DNA from: GCA-2861595 sp035536185 | GTDB taxonomy: Bacteria; Actinomycetota; Acidimicrobiia; Acidimicrobiales; GCA-2861595 | Assembly: GCA_035536185.1 (NCBI GenBank) | Contig: DATLOM010000021.1 | Span: 1 to 64,000 of the forward strand | Direction of reading: 5' to 3' | Length of the DNA: 64,000 bases | Part shown: piece by piece, positions 57,065 through 64,000 of the stretch | Layout of the letters: each line of letters opens with the position of its first letter | Position numbering within the stretch: position 1 is the stretch's first letter | Translations under genes and position numbers: made by a program | The notes under the pieces: generated by a model | Seen by the model: only the letters and a program-made list of their open reading frames with translations | Told to the model about the DNA's origin: nothing | Database searches by the model: none

Positions 57065-58507
57065 TTGCGGGCGAGACGGGGCACTTCGACGTCGAACTTC
57101 GGAGTCGGCCGGCGCGAGAGCCATGACGCCTCGGCCTTCTACGACCGCTTCCGCCCGCCCGACCTGAGCCGGGACGAAACCGTTCCCGCCCCCACCGCCG
57201 TCGCCGAGCCCTTCGTCTGTGGCGATTCGAGGTCCATGGACACGGTGGAGGACGGGTCGGTCGCTCTCGTGGTCACGTCTCCGCCGTACTTCGCCGGCAA
57301 GCAGTACGAGGAGGAGCTGGCGAGCGAGGGGGTGCCCAGCTCCTATCTCGAGTACCTCGACCTGCTCAGGTCGGTCTTCGCCGAGTGCGCCCGCAAGCTC
57401 GAGCCCGGCGGGCGGATCGCCGTCAACGTGGCCAACCTCGGGCGCAAGCCCTACCGCAGCCTCGCCGCCGACGTCATCCGGATCCTCGAGCACGACCTCG
57501 GCCTCCTGCTCCGGGGCGAGCTGGTCTGGCAGAAGGGCGAGGGCGCCAGCGGCTCCTGCGCGTGGGGGTCCTTCCGCAGCCCCTCCAATCCGGTCCTGCG
57601 CGACATCACCGAGCGGGTGATCGTCGCCAGCAAGGGGCGCTTGGACCGGGCGCGGTCGGTGAAGCAACGGGCCCTGGAGGGCCTGCCCCACGAGACGACG
57701 ATCACGACCGACGACTTCATGGCCTTGACCCTCGACCTGTGGTCGATGCCGACGGAGAGCGCACGCAGGGTCGGCCACCCGGCGCCCTTCCCGGTGGAGC
57801 TGCCGGAGAGGCTGATCGAGCTGTACACCTTCAGGCACGATCTCGTCCTCGACCCGTTCATGGGCAGCGGCTCCACCCTGGTGGCCGCCGCCCGCCTCGA
57901 CCGGCGGTACGTGGGCTACGACACCGACCCGAACTACGTCGCCCTGGCGAGGCGCCGGGTGGCGGGCGAGCCGGAGGCGCTCCAGCCGGTTCCCTCGGAG
58001 GACGATCTGGAGGACCGAGCCGCCCAGGGCAAGCCGGCCCAGAAGCTGGCCGAGGAGGCTCTGGTCGAGGCCGGCTTCTCGATCGTCAAGAACAACCACC
58101 GGGTGCCCAAAGCAGGTGTGACGGTCGACTTCCTGGCCACCGACGGCGCCGGCGACCGCTGGCTCTTCGACGTGGCCGGGTCCTTCACCAGCCACCGGGG
58201 AGGCATGCTCCTGAACGAGGTCGTCTGGCGGTCCCTCGGCCGGGCCAACGCCCTCAGGGGCCCCATCGCCGCCGGCACTCCCCTGGTCTTCCTGACGACC
58301 CACCTTCCCCGCCGCCCCGGCGAAGGCGACACCGCCCTACGCGCCGCCGGCCCCGACGCCTTCTTCGACGCCATCGACCTTCTCTCCGACTCAGCCCGTT
58401 CCAGGCTGCAGGCCTACGCGAAGGGCGGCTCCACCGACGATCCCCGAGCCGGTTTCTGGACCGCGGGCGACCTCACCCGCCGGCGCCACCGCCCGCTACC
58501 CGAATGA
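57065..58507 (+). CDS. Orphan DNA methyltransferase with nuclease-like C-terminal domain
   Basis: This 480-residue protein has a beta-class amino-methyltransferase in its first 300 residues: TSPPYF motif IV at about 71 and DPFMGSGST motif I at about 263. The last 160 residues form an extra domain: AEEALVEAGFSIVKNNHRVPKAGVTVDFLA (D355), then RWLFDVAG (D369). These resemble a PD-(D/E)XK fold with a weak active site. No separate restriction gene is nearby. The TTG at 57065 was chosen over GTG 57056 because AAGGAGGTGG sits 8 nt before it. Regulation or DNA repair are possible roles. Confidence 0.8.
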   Translation: MRARRGTSTSNFGVGRRESHDASAFYDRFRPPDLSRDETVPAPTAVAEPFVCGDSRSMDTVEDGSVALVVTSPPYFAGKQYEEELASEGVPSSYLEYLDLLRSVFAECARKLEPGGRIAVNVANLGRKPYRSLAADVIRILEHDLGLLLRGELVWQKGEGASGSCAWGSFRSPSNPVLRDITERVIVASKGRLDRARSVKQRALEGLPHETTITTDDFMALTLDLWSMPTESARRVGHPAPFPVELPERLIELYTFRHDLVLDPFMGSGSTLVAAARLDRRYVGYDTDPNYVALARRRVAGEPEALQPVPSEDDLEDRAAQGKPAQKLAEEALVEAGFSIVKNNHRVPKAGVTVDFLATDGAGDRWLFDVAGSFTSHRGGMLLNEVVWRSLGRANALRGPIAAGTPLVFLTTHLPRRPGEGDTALRAAGPDAFFDAIDLLSDSARSRLQAYAKGGSTDDPRAGFWTAGDLTRRRHRPLPE

Positions 58508-58555
58508 CTCTGTCGTCGTGCCGCTCGACTGCGATTGCCGCGCGGCTCGTGAACG

Positions 58556-59800
58556 TCATCTCGTGCGTGACCGTTCTGGCGACGCCGGCACCTGCCTGAC
58601 GGGGGGGACGTTCGCGGTATCGCCTCCCGGGCTGGCGAGGGAGCGTTCGAGCCCCGTGAACAGGTCTAGGACATCGGGAGCCTCGAAGACGCGGTAGCGC
58701 TGCCTGCCCACGTTGCGCTGGCGGAGAACCCCCGCCTCGGCGAGCGTGTTGACCGCTTCCGTGGTCCGAGCCTTCGAACGACCGATGAGCGCGCTGGCGG
58801 ACTCGACGCTCATCACCGGCGCCCCAGGAAGGACCTCGACCAGCAGGTCGGTGCTGGAGCTCGCACGGACCCGACCGAGGCGTTGCCGCCAACCCGCGAC
58901 CATGGCATCGATCTGCGCGGCGTAGTGCTCGGCGTCGACACAAGCCCGATGAGTTGCGGTGGCGAAGACCCTGAGCCATTCGGCCGCGGCGACCGAACGC
59001 TCCGAGCTCGCCGGCTCGGCCAGGTGACGAAAACCCATGAGCCCGGCCACGTAGGTGCCCGACCAGGTGGCGAGGACGAGGCTGATCGGCGGCACGAAGG
59101 CCGGAGCCAGGCCCCGCCGTCGCAGCACGACGTGGATCAGCGCCCGACCTGTCCTGCCGTTGCCGTCGGCGAAGGGGTGGATCGTCTCGAACTGAGCGTG
59201 TGCCAGCGCGGCCTGGACCACAGGCGAGTGATCGTCGCCGTTGACGTAGGCGAGGAGATCGTCGAGCAATCCGGCTAGATACTCGGCCGGTGGGGGGACG
59301 AACGTCGCGCTGCACGGGTTGTAGGAGCTGCCGCCGATCCAGTTCTGCGCGGTGCGGACCTCGCCGCCGATGTTCGGCGTGGACGAACGCTCCATCAGGG
59401 TGCGGTGGACGGCCAGAAGCTCGTCGAGCCCGAACCTCTTCGCCGTCGTTGCCAGCTCGACAGCCGTCTCCATGGCGGCGATGTTCCCCAGCACCTCGAC
59501 GGCGACGTGATCGCCGGCGTCGTCACCACGGGCGAGAGCCGCTTCGGCACCAAGGAGCCGGCGCGGGGCGGCCGCTAGCCCCTCGATGATCGAGGACGCC
59601 ACCGACTCGGCACGAAGCAGGAACCGGGCGAGGCCTTCGAGACTGATATGGGTCGTTCCCGCGTCGTTCAGCTTTCGCACCGCCGCTTCTGCGTCGGAAA
59701 CATCCGCGGCGATGTCGCCTGGGATGACGAGGTCCCAACCAACGAGCGGGTCGGGCAGGTAGGCGTCGTAGTCGCAGCCCTGGCGGTCTCGACGGCTCAT
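58556..59800 (-). CDS. Fic-domain protein (AMPylase-type), self-inhibited class
   Basis: This 414-residue protein has the Fic active-site loop HPFADGNGRTGR (catalytic H208). An N-terminal inhibitory helix carries S69-xxx-E73-G74, which marks class II Fic proteins that hold themselves off. A C-terminal winged helix (about 320-385) has SALIGRSKARTTEAVNTLAEAGVL. Such proteins usually transfer AMP from ATP to a protein hydroxyl; the target is unknown. A truncated paralogue lies at 60875-61459. The ATG at 59800 has a GAAGAGG site just upstream. Confidence 0.9.
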   Translation of the reverse strand: MSRRDRQGCDYDAYLPDPLVGWDLVIPGDIAADVSDAEAAVRKLNDAGTTHISLEGLARFLLRAESVASSIIEGLAAAPRRLLGAEAALARGDDAGDHVAVEVLGNIAAMETAVELATTAKRFGLDELLAVHRTLMERSSTPNIGGEVRTAQNWIGGSSYNPCSATFVPPPAEYLAGLLDDLLAYVNGDDHSPVVQAALAHAQFETIHPFADGNGRTGRALIHVVLRRRGLAPAFVPPISLVLATWSGTYVAGLMGFRHLAEPASSERSVAAAEWLRVFATATHRACVDAEHYAAQIDAMVAGWRQRLGRVRASSSTDLLVEVLPGAPVMSVESASALIGRSKARTTEAVNTLAEAGVLRQRNVGRQRYRVFEAPDVLDLFTGLERSLASPGGDTANVPPVRQVPASPERSRTR

Positions 59801-59938
59801 GCCCTCTTCGAATGGCGCCGTCCATGCCTTCGCAAGTGTGAGGCCATCAGCATCCTAAGTAGCGGTTACTGAACAACCGTAACTTAGAATCCAGGCTGGT
59901 TCCTGAGCTCCAACGAACTTTGGCGCTCGCGTGGGTCT

Positions 59939-60523
59939 TCAGCGAGCTGGAGGCGCTCCCGACCCATGACCGACCGGCTCGATGTTCAAGTCTCGGTAGG
60001 TGAGCATGGGGCGATAAGGAACCTTGACGCTCTCGAAGAACTCCGAAGCGAAGTCGCTGCGGTCGACGAGCGTGGTGGCGAAGACAACTTCCCCTCCTTC
60101 CGCCTGAACCCGGTTGTAGGCGTCCTTGATCGAACCGCCGGTCGACACGACGTCGTCCACGACCATGACTCGTAGACCAGGCGTGATCCGGGCGCCCTCC
60201 ACCCAGAGGTTCGTGCCCCGCCCCTTCGGCTCCTTGCGGATGAGAAACCACTTGCACGGCGCCGCCCGGGCGACGGCGAAGGTGAAAGGCACCGCACCGA
60301 GCACCAGGCCCCCGACCAGATCGAACTCCACCTCAGCCTCACGAGCGGCCGCCACCATGGCCTCCCCCACGAAAGCCAGATCCTCGGGATCATCGACAGC
60401 GTGCTTGGCGTCGATGAAGTCCCGGCTGAACTCCCCCGACGCCAGCCGTATCGGCTCCGGCAGGTGCTGCAGCACCATCGGATCCATCACGATCTCACGA
60501 AGGCGGTCAGAGGACGCAGTCAT
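59939..60523 (-). CDS. pyrE: Orotate phosphoribosyltransferase-like PRTase
   Basis: This 194-residue type I phosphoribosyltransferase has the PRPP loop VMVVDDVVSTGGS (about 119-131) and the flexible KWFLIRKEPKGRGTN segment, which matches the catalytic Lys loop of orotate PRTases. It would make OMP from orotate and PRPP, though related salvage enzymes share these features. The ATG at 60523 was preferred to longer in-frame starts because the extra N-terminus is Arg/Gly-rich and unlike the family. It lies between two Fic genes, apart from other pyrimidine genes. Confidence 0.78.
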   Translation of the reverse strand: MTASSDRLREIVMDPMVLQHLPEPIRLASGEFSRDFIDAKHAVDDPEDLAFVGEAMVAAAREAEVEFDLVGGLVLGAVPFTFAVARAAPCKWFLIRKEPKGRGTNLWVEGARITPGLRVMVVDDVVSTGGSIKDAYNRVQAEGGEVVFATTLVDRSDFASEFFESVKVPYRPMLTYRDLNIEPVGHGSGAPPAR

Positions 60524-60874
60524 AGGGGGGTGGGCCAGCTGCAGCGGACCACAGCATCTTCGCTTGCCTGTGGTCCGGACCGCCAACGACCTGACGCCAC
60601 CGCCCTGGCCGGCGGGAGACCGATCGCCGCTCGTAAGCCTCACCATCACCAGGCTGCTTTTGTAGTTCCACCCGTAAGCCTCTCCGTGTGAATGCTAATC
60701 CTCTGTCCTGGCCGCTGCTGCCACGCCACCACAGAATCCATGCCACCCGATTGGCCATTGAACCTACGTCACCTCTGTGACAAGAAGCAGCGACGCCGAC
60801 TCCCCGTTGCTCGCCTCCTTCGTCATCGTCCGCCCGTTGGCCGCCTTCGATGACGACTCGGCGTAGCTGCACTC
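60524..60874. other. 351-nt region without a supported gene
   Basis: No coding frame shows family features, and I see no tRNA, terminator or repeat. The sequence is somewhat less GC-rich than its surroundings. It separates the PRTase start from the 3' end of the Fic fragment and may hold the PRTase promoter. Confidence 0.4.
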
Positions 60875-61459
60875 CTACTGCCCCGCTTCCAACTCGGCGA
60901 GTAGATCGAGCAGCCCGCTCACCTCCCACGCGCGATTGCGCTTCGACTCCGAGAGGGGGAGCAGGATGCCAGCCTCGACCAGCTGGTCGACGGCGACAGC
61001 CGTGGATGACTTGCTGCGTCCGGTCACGGCGGTCGCCATCGGAACGGTGACGACGGGATGTCCTGGGAGTTCGTCGATCACGGCCCACGCGGCAGCGTCG
61101 GCGCGGAGGTCCGCGTGGTCACGGAGTTTGACCCGCCACTCCTCCTGCAGGTCTTGGACCCGTCCTAGGTAGCGCTCAGCAAGAGTTGCCGCCTGGGCGG
61201 CAGCGACGGCAAAGCGCTCGATCCAGTCTTCGAGGTCACCGTCTCGGTACTGGGTCAGTTCGTCGATGTAGCGGTCCTTGTTGGCGGCGAGGACGACGCT
61301 GATGGGCGGGACGTAGCTCGGCGCGAGCCCTCGCCGGCGGAGCAGGACGTGAATGAGCGCTCGTCCGGTGCGGCCGTTGCCGTCCTCGAACGGATGGATG
61401 GTCTCGAACTGGGCGTGGGCGACCGCGGCCTGGATCAGCGGTGGGAGATGGTCGCTGTT
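60875..61459 (-). pseudogene. N-terminally truncated Fic-family gene
   Basis: The fragment keeps the active-site loop HPFEDGNGRTGR, the following RALIHVLLRRRGLAPSYVPPISVVLAA and the C-terminal winged helix. It lacks about 190 residues that precede AHAQFETIHPF in the intact paralogue at 58556-59800. Similarity ends abruptly near 61459, where D-H-L-P-P-L-I-Q matches D-H-S-P-V-V-Q of the paralogue. Sequence beyond that point is unrelated. Without the N-terminal half the protein would lack the inhibitory helix and part of the fold, so I treat it as a remnant. Confidence 0.75.
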
Positions 61460-61560
61460 GCAACAGGTGGACGACCTCAAGACCAAGCATGGCGAACCGA
61501 TAGACGTCTTCAGCGCAGAGCGTTCGTGACTCGAGCGCGGGTCGGCGTCGAAGGCGCGTA

Positions 61561-62192
61561 CTAGACGTCCGCCCGCTCGAACGTCTCCCGCACTCGGTTG
61601 TAGTACTCGATCGAGTCATCTACTGGGGGCGTACCGAGTGCGCTCAGCCCGTCTCGGCCAAGCTTGTTAATGAGTTCGACGGCCGACGGGACGTCGTCGA
61701 CGATCGCATCCGAAAGCCCAAACACGAAGGGGTGGATCCAGTTCTCGAGGTCCTCGCCGAAGACGTCAGGCACGAGGTCACGTCGGTAGTTCGAGTTCCG
61801 CGGGCACACGGTTACGACTGGGATCGCTCGCATCCGAGCAAACATCATCTCAGCGCCTACACCAATCCCCTTCTCAGTTCGAGCATCGGCGATGACGACG
61901 TCGCTAATGCTCACCAGATGGAGGTCGCATCCGAAGTTCGCGTAGTAGTCGTCCGACGGAGCTGCGACTTCGCAGCGTTCAGGGTGCGAACTTCGTCGGC
62001 AACCGTGATTCCTTCAACGATGAGCTGCTCCTCGAGGTCACTCCAGAACGTCCCAGCGGGTCGGGAGTCGGTGGAGCCTTTGCGGATGCTCCCCGACAAG
62101 TAGACGTAGAGAATGTCTCGCTCCGGTTGTCGGCACCCGATTGGGGGCGCAGCGGCAAGTTCACCTACAAGCGACAGGGACGACGGCGTCAT
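61561..62192 (-). pseudogene. Nucleoside 2-deoxyribosyltransferase-like gene split by a frameshift
   Basis: The first part (62192 down to about 61975) gives ILYVYLSGSIRKGSTDSRPAGTFW. The second, in another frame down to 61561, gives D-Y-Y-A-N-F-G-C-D-L-H-L-V-S-I-S-D and VVIADARTEKGIGVGAEMMFARMRAIPVVTV. Joined, they look like one protein with the nucleoside-deoxyribosyltransferase fold (SGSI near the start, GxGxE-type acidic site later). The frame must change near 61950-61975. A single indel, real or from assembly, explains this. If intact, it could act on nucleotides or be part of a defence or salvage function. Confidence 0.6.
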
Positions 62193-62265
62193 GCCGCCTC
62201 CGAGGGTCGATCCAGGTCGCGCCCGCCTATCCGCGCCCAACGACGGTCGAATGTCATTGCTGTAA

Positions 62266-62335
62266 TTCTACGGTAGAAGGCCCAGCGATGCCAGCCCAGG
62301 CAGAGTTCTGCACTGATTTGCCGTAGATTTTCTAC
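62266..62335. promoter_or_regulatory. GTAGAA/TTCTAC inverted repeats between divergent genes
   Basis: A perfect repeat TTCTAC-G-GTAGAA lies at 62266-62278. A second, GTAGA (62323-62327) and TCTAC (62331-62335) around TTT, ends 1 nt before the HTH gene start. They lie between the deoxyribosyltransferase-like gene and the HTH gene, so an autoregulatory operator is likely. Confidence 0.5.
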
Positions 62336-62336
62336 A

Positions 62337-62724
62337 GTGAGGCGCACCTTGGACGCGGATCTGCTCTCGGTCAGCGACGCAGCTAGTCGCCTTGGCATCA
62401 CTGAGGGCGCTGTCCGGTACCGAATCAAGCACGAACAGCTCCCGGTGCAGGTGGACGAGCGCGGACGCAAGCGCATACCTGTGCAAGCGGTCGAGCGCGC
62501 GCGAGGAGGCCAGCCAATCGGTCCGACCCTCACCGGAGGAACTTCTCGCCGAGTCACAACAGGATGCTGCCGCGCTCCGCGATGTCCTCCGGTCGGTTGT
62601 CGCTGCTCGAGAGCGGACGGCCGACTCCATACGGGCTGCACTCGACGCTGAGCGAATCCTGTTGGACTCACTCCTGGCGACGATCGGGGATGTCTCAGCG
62701 CCACCCACGGCCCACGTCGAGTAG
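62337..62724 (+). pseudogene. Small HTH regulator broken in a CG-repeat run
   Basis: From GTG 62337 the frame gives a MerR-like/HTH_17 domain (LLSVSDAASRLGITEGAVRYRIKHEQLPVQVDERGRKRIP). After V-E-R-A-R it turns into Cys/Arg-rich nonsense. The next frame continues with a plausible helical tail: REEASQ, SPEELLAESQQDAAALRDVL, and RTADSIRAALDAERILLDSLL. The switch occurs in the run GCGCGCGCG at 62495-62503. Adding one GC dinucleotide restores a 129-residue protein, so this is either a recent slip, a phase-variable site, or an assembly error. Confidence 0.6.
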
Positions 62725-62837
62725 GCCTGCCACTGCACGCGAGCCAGTGCGCGGCTGGTCGAGCGGCGCCACCTCGGCTGCACCGCTGGTCGCACATTGC
62801 GGTCCTGCAGCGGACGTCCGGGTTCGTTGCGCGTGCG

Positions 62838-62860
62838 CCGGTAGAAGTCCGGTAGAAGTC
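62838..62860 (+). repeat. Tandem 11-bp repeat containing GTAGAA
   Basis: CCGGTAGAAGT occurs twice in tandem, starting at 62838 or 62839. It shares GTAGAA with the inverted repeats at 62266-62335, on the other side of the HTH gene, so the same protein might bind both places. Confidence 0.5.
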
Positions 62861-62907
62861 GGCCATCGCGGCGTCGATCGCGTACGCCGTGACCTGCGCC
62901 AACGCGG

Positions 62908-62991
<84 letters not shown>

Positions 62992-63075
62992 GAGCGGTGG
63001 GTGAGAACGGTAGCCGACATCTCGGAGCCTCTCGCCGGGCTTCGGGGGGGCCGCCCGTAGGTAAGGTCGCGCCAC

Positions 63076-63732
63076 ATGGGACTGCAGCAGTTCGAGCGCC
63101 GGCTCGAGCGCCTGGTCGAGGGCGTGTTCGCCAAGGCCTTCCGTAGTGGGCTGCAGCCGGTCGAGCTGGGCCGGCGCCTCACACGGGAGATGGACACCCA
63201 GCGCGCCGTGGGGGTGCGGGGGGTCATCGCCCCCAACGCCTTCACCTTCGCCCTCGCTCCCGCCGATCTGGAGCGCTTCCAGTCATTTTCCGAGGCAATG
63301 GTGCGGGAGCTCGCCGATGCCGCCCGCGAGCACGCCCGCACCGAGGGCTACGTCTTCGTCGGGCCGGTCGAAGTGGTGCTGGAGGAGGATGCGTCGGTGA
63401 CGCCAGGGACGTTCCTCGTGGCCGGAGAGGTGCGGGAGGCTCCCGGCGGCGCGGTCGTGGGCTCGCTGGTGCTCCCCGACGGCTCGCGGGTCGGGATCAG
63501 CGACGAACCGGTCACCATCGGGCGCCTCTCCGACTGCGACGTTCCGGTGAACGACGAGAGCGTCAGCCGGCGTCACGCCGAGGTCCGGCGCCAGGGCAGC
63601 GACATCGTCGTGGTGGACCTGGGCTCCACCAACGGCACCAAGGTGAACGGCGCCGGCGTGAGAGAACGGCGGCTGGCCGACGGCGACGAGATCACGGTGG
63701 GGTCCACGAGGCTGCGCTTCGAGGCTTCGTAG
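63076..63732 (+). CDS. fhaA: FhaA, FHA-domain protein with DUF3662 region
   Basis: This 218-residue protein has an N-terminal DUF3662 domain (MGLQQFERRLERLVEGVFAKAFRSGLQPVELGRRLTREMD) and a C-terminal FHA domain (about 140-215, with VTIGRLSDCDVPVNDESVSRRHAEV and LGSTNGTKVNG) that binds phosphothreonine. In mycobacteria FhaA is phosphorylated by PknB and helps control cell-wall synthesis. This version is shorter than the mycobacterial one because the Pro/Gly/Gln-rich linker is absent. A TAAGGT box 8 nt before the ATG suggests a leaderless transcript. FhaB follows 9 nt later. Confidence 0.93.
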   Translation: MGLQQFERRLERLVEGVFAKAFRSGLQPVELGRRLTREMDTQRAVGVRGVIAPNAFTFALAPADLERFQSFSEAMVRELADAAREHARTEGYVFVGPVEVVLEEDASVTPGTFLVAGEVREAPGGAVVGSLVLPDGSRVGISDEPVTIGRLSDCDVPVNDESVSRRHAEVRRQGSDIVVVDLGSTNGTKVNGAGVRERRLADGDEITVGSTRLRFEAS

Positions 63733-63741
63733 GCGTCGCCT

Positions 63742-64000
63742 GTGCCCGAGTCCCTCCTCACCATCCTCAAGTTCTGCTTTCTCGCGCTCCTGTGGCTCTT
63801 CTTCCTGCGGGTGCTCTGGGCCGTGTGGTCCGAGGTCAACACGCCGGTGGCGGCCGCCGCTCCGCCGGCCCCCGCCGCCTCCCGGGCGCCGGCCCGGACC
63901 CCGGGCCCCGACGCCGGCCGGCTGAAGGTGATCGAGCCTCCCGAGCGCCGGGGGACCGCCTATGACTTGGGAGACGAGCTCACCGTGGGGCGAGCCAGCA
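63742..64000 (+). CDS. fhaB: FhaB, membrane-anchored FHA protein (cut by window end)
   Basis: Only the first 86 codons are present. From GTG 63742 there is a membrane helix (about 8-28, ILKFCFLALLWLFFLRVLWAVW), a Pro/Ala-rich linker, then the start of an FHA domain (RGTAYDLGDELTVGRAS) at the window edge. This matches FhaB/FipA, an N-terminally anchored FHA protein that works with Ser/Thr kinases at the divisome. The order fhaA-fhaB predicts the phosphatase, rodA, pbpA and kinase genes beyond the window. Confidence 0.88.
   Translation, partial: MPESLLTILKFCFLALLWLFFLRVLWAVWSEVNTPVAAAAPPAPAASRAPARTPGPDAGRLKVIEPPERRGTAYDLGDELTVGRAS

Noticed and set aside
61561..62724. Toxin-antitoxin pair made of the deoxyribosyltransferase-like and HTH genes
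   Set aside because: The genes are divergent rather than co-transcribed, and neither matches a known toxin. Their link rests only on shared operator-like repeats.

Overview
The window is high-GC DNA from an actinobacterium, most likely a deep-branching one such as Acidimicrobiia. The evidence is a uniformly GC-rich third codon position, many GTG/TTG starts, an ERCC4-Lsr2 nuclease, and the order tRNA-Leu(CAG)-fhaA-fhaB at the right end that leads the actinobacterial cell-division/Ser-Thr kinase cluster. About ten genes show a TANNNT-like box ending 6-8 nt before the start codon, as expected of leaderless actinobacterial transcripts. Assignment is by recognition of motifs only; no database search was run.

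Region 1 (1-11655) is a mobilisable genomic island whose right end abuts the 3' end of tRNA-Arg(ACG). It carries an IS3-type insertion sequence (about 273-1848), small cargo genes, and a three-gene restriction-modification system: two amino-methyltransferases converging with zero gap on a winged-helix/PD-(D/E)XK nuclease. Then come an excisionase-like HTH protein, a MobF relaxase-helicase, a TIR-domain protein and a tyrosine integrase. Four copies of one octamer sit at the integrase start. The left end is outside the window or not recognisable.

Region 2 (11655-30034) is chromosomal. It holds tRNA-Arg and tRNA-Ser, the ERCC4-Lsr2 nuclease, a VOC protein, a diguanylate cyclase behind a Thr/Pro/Val-rich exported protein, and a condensation-type acyltransferase overlapping a Fur-family regulator. 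The regulator is divergent from a zinc ABC transporter and shares a palindrome with it. Next are a PAP2 phosphatase, a CHRD lipoprotein, a rifampin-phosphotransferase-like operon and a two-component system followed by an orphan solute-binding lipoprotein.

Region 3 (30172-39922) is a compact glycoconjugate cluster: two nucleotide-sugar epimerases, a medium-chain dehydrogenase apparently starting at CTG, a Gfo/Idh oxidoreductase, a GT4-type glycosyltransferase, three tandem CgeB-like glycosyltransferases, a methyltransferase and a small HEIGH-motif protein. Almost every junction from 30172 to 39489 is a start/stop overlap, so it is probably one transcript.

Region 4 (39951-51414) is a signalling/export locus: a NarL-type regulator, a stand-alone receiver, a sensor kinase, an ABC ATPase and a receiver-HTH-adenylate cyclase fusion. 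Divergent from the cyclase are a cyclic-nucleotide-binding protein and two large FtsX/MacB-type permeases. The arrangement suggests cAMP production and sensing tied to an ABC export or envelope machine, and it is the best candidate here for an undescribed system.

Region 5 (51451-64000) mixes core genes (pheA, larB-larC, tRNA-Ser(UGA), tRNA-Leu(CAG), fhaA, start of fhaB) with accessory genes. The latter include a methyltransferase with a nuclease-like tail, an intact Fic protein and a Fic fragment, an orotate PRTase-like gene, and two genes broken by single frameshifts that flank a set of GTAGAA/TTCTAC repeats.
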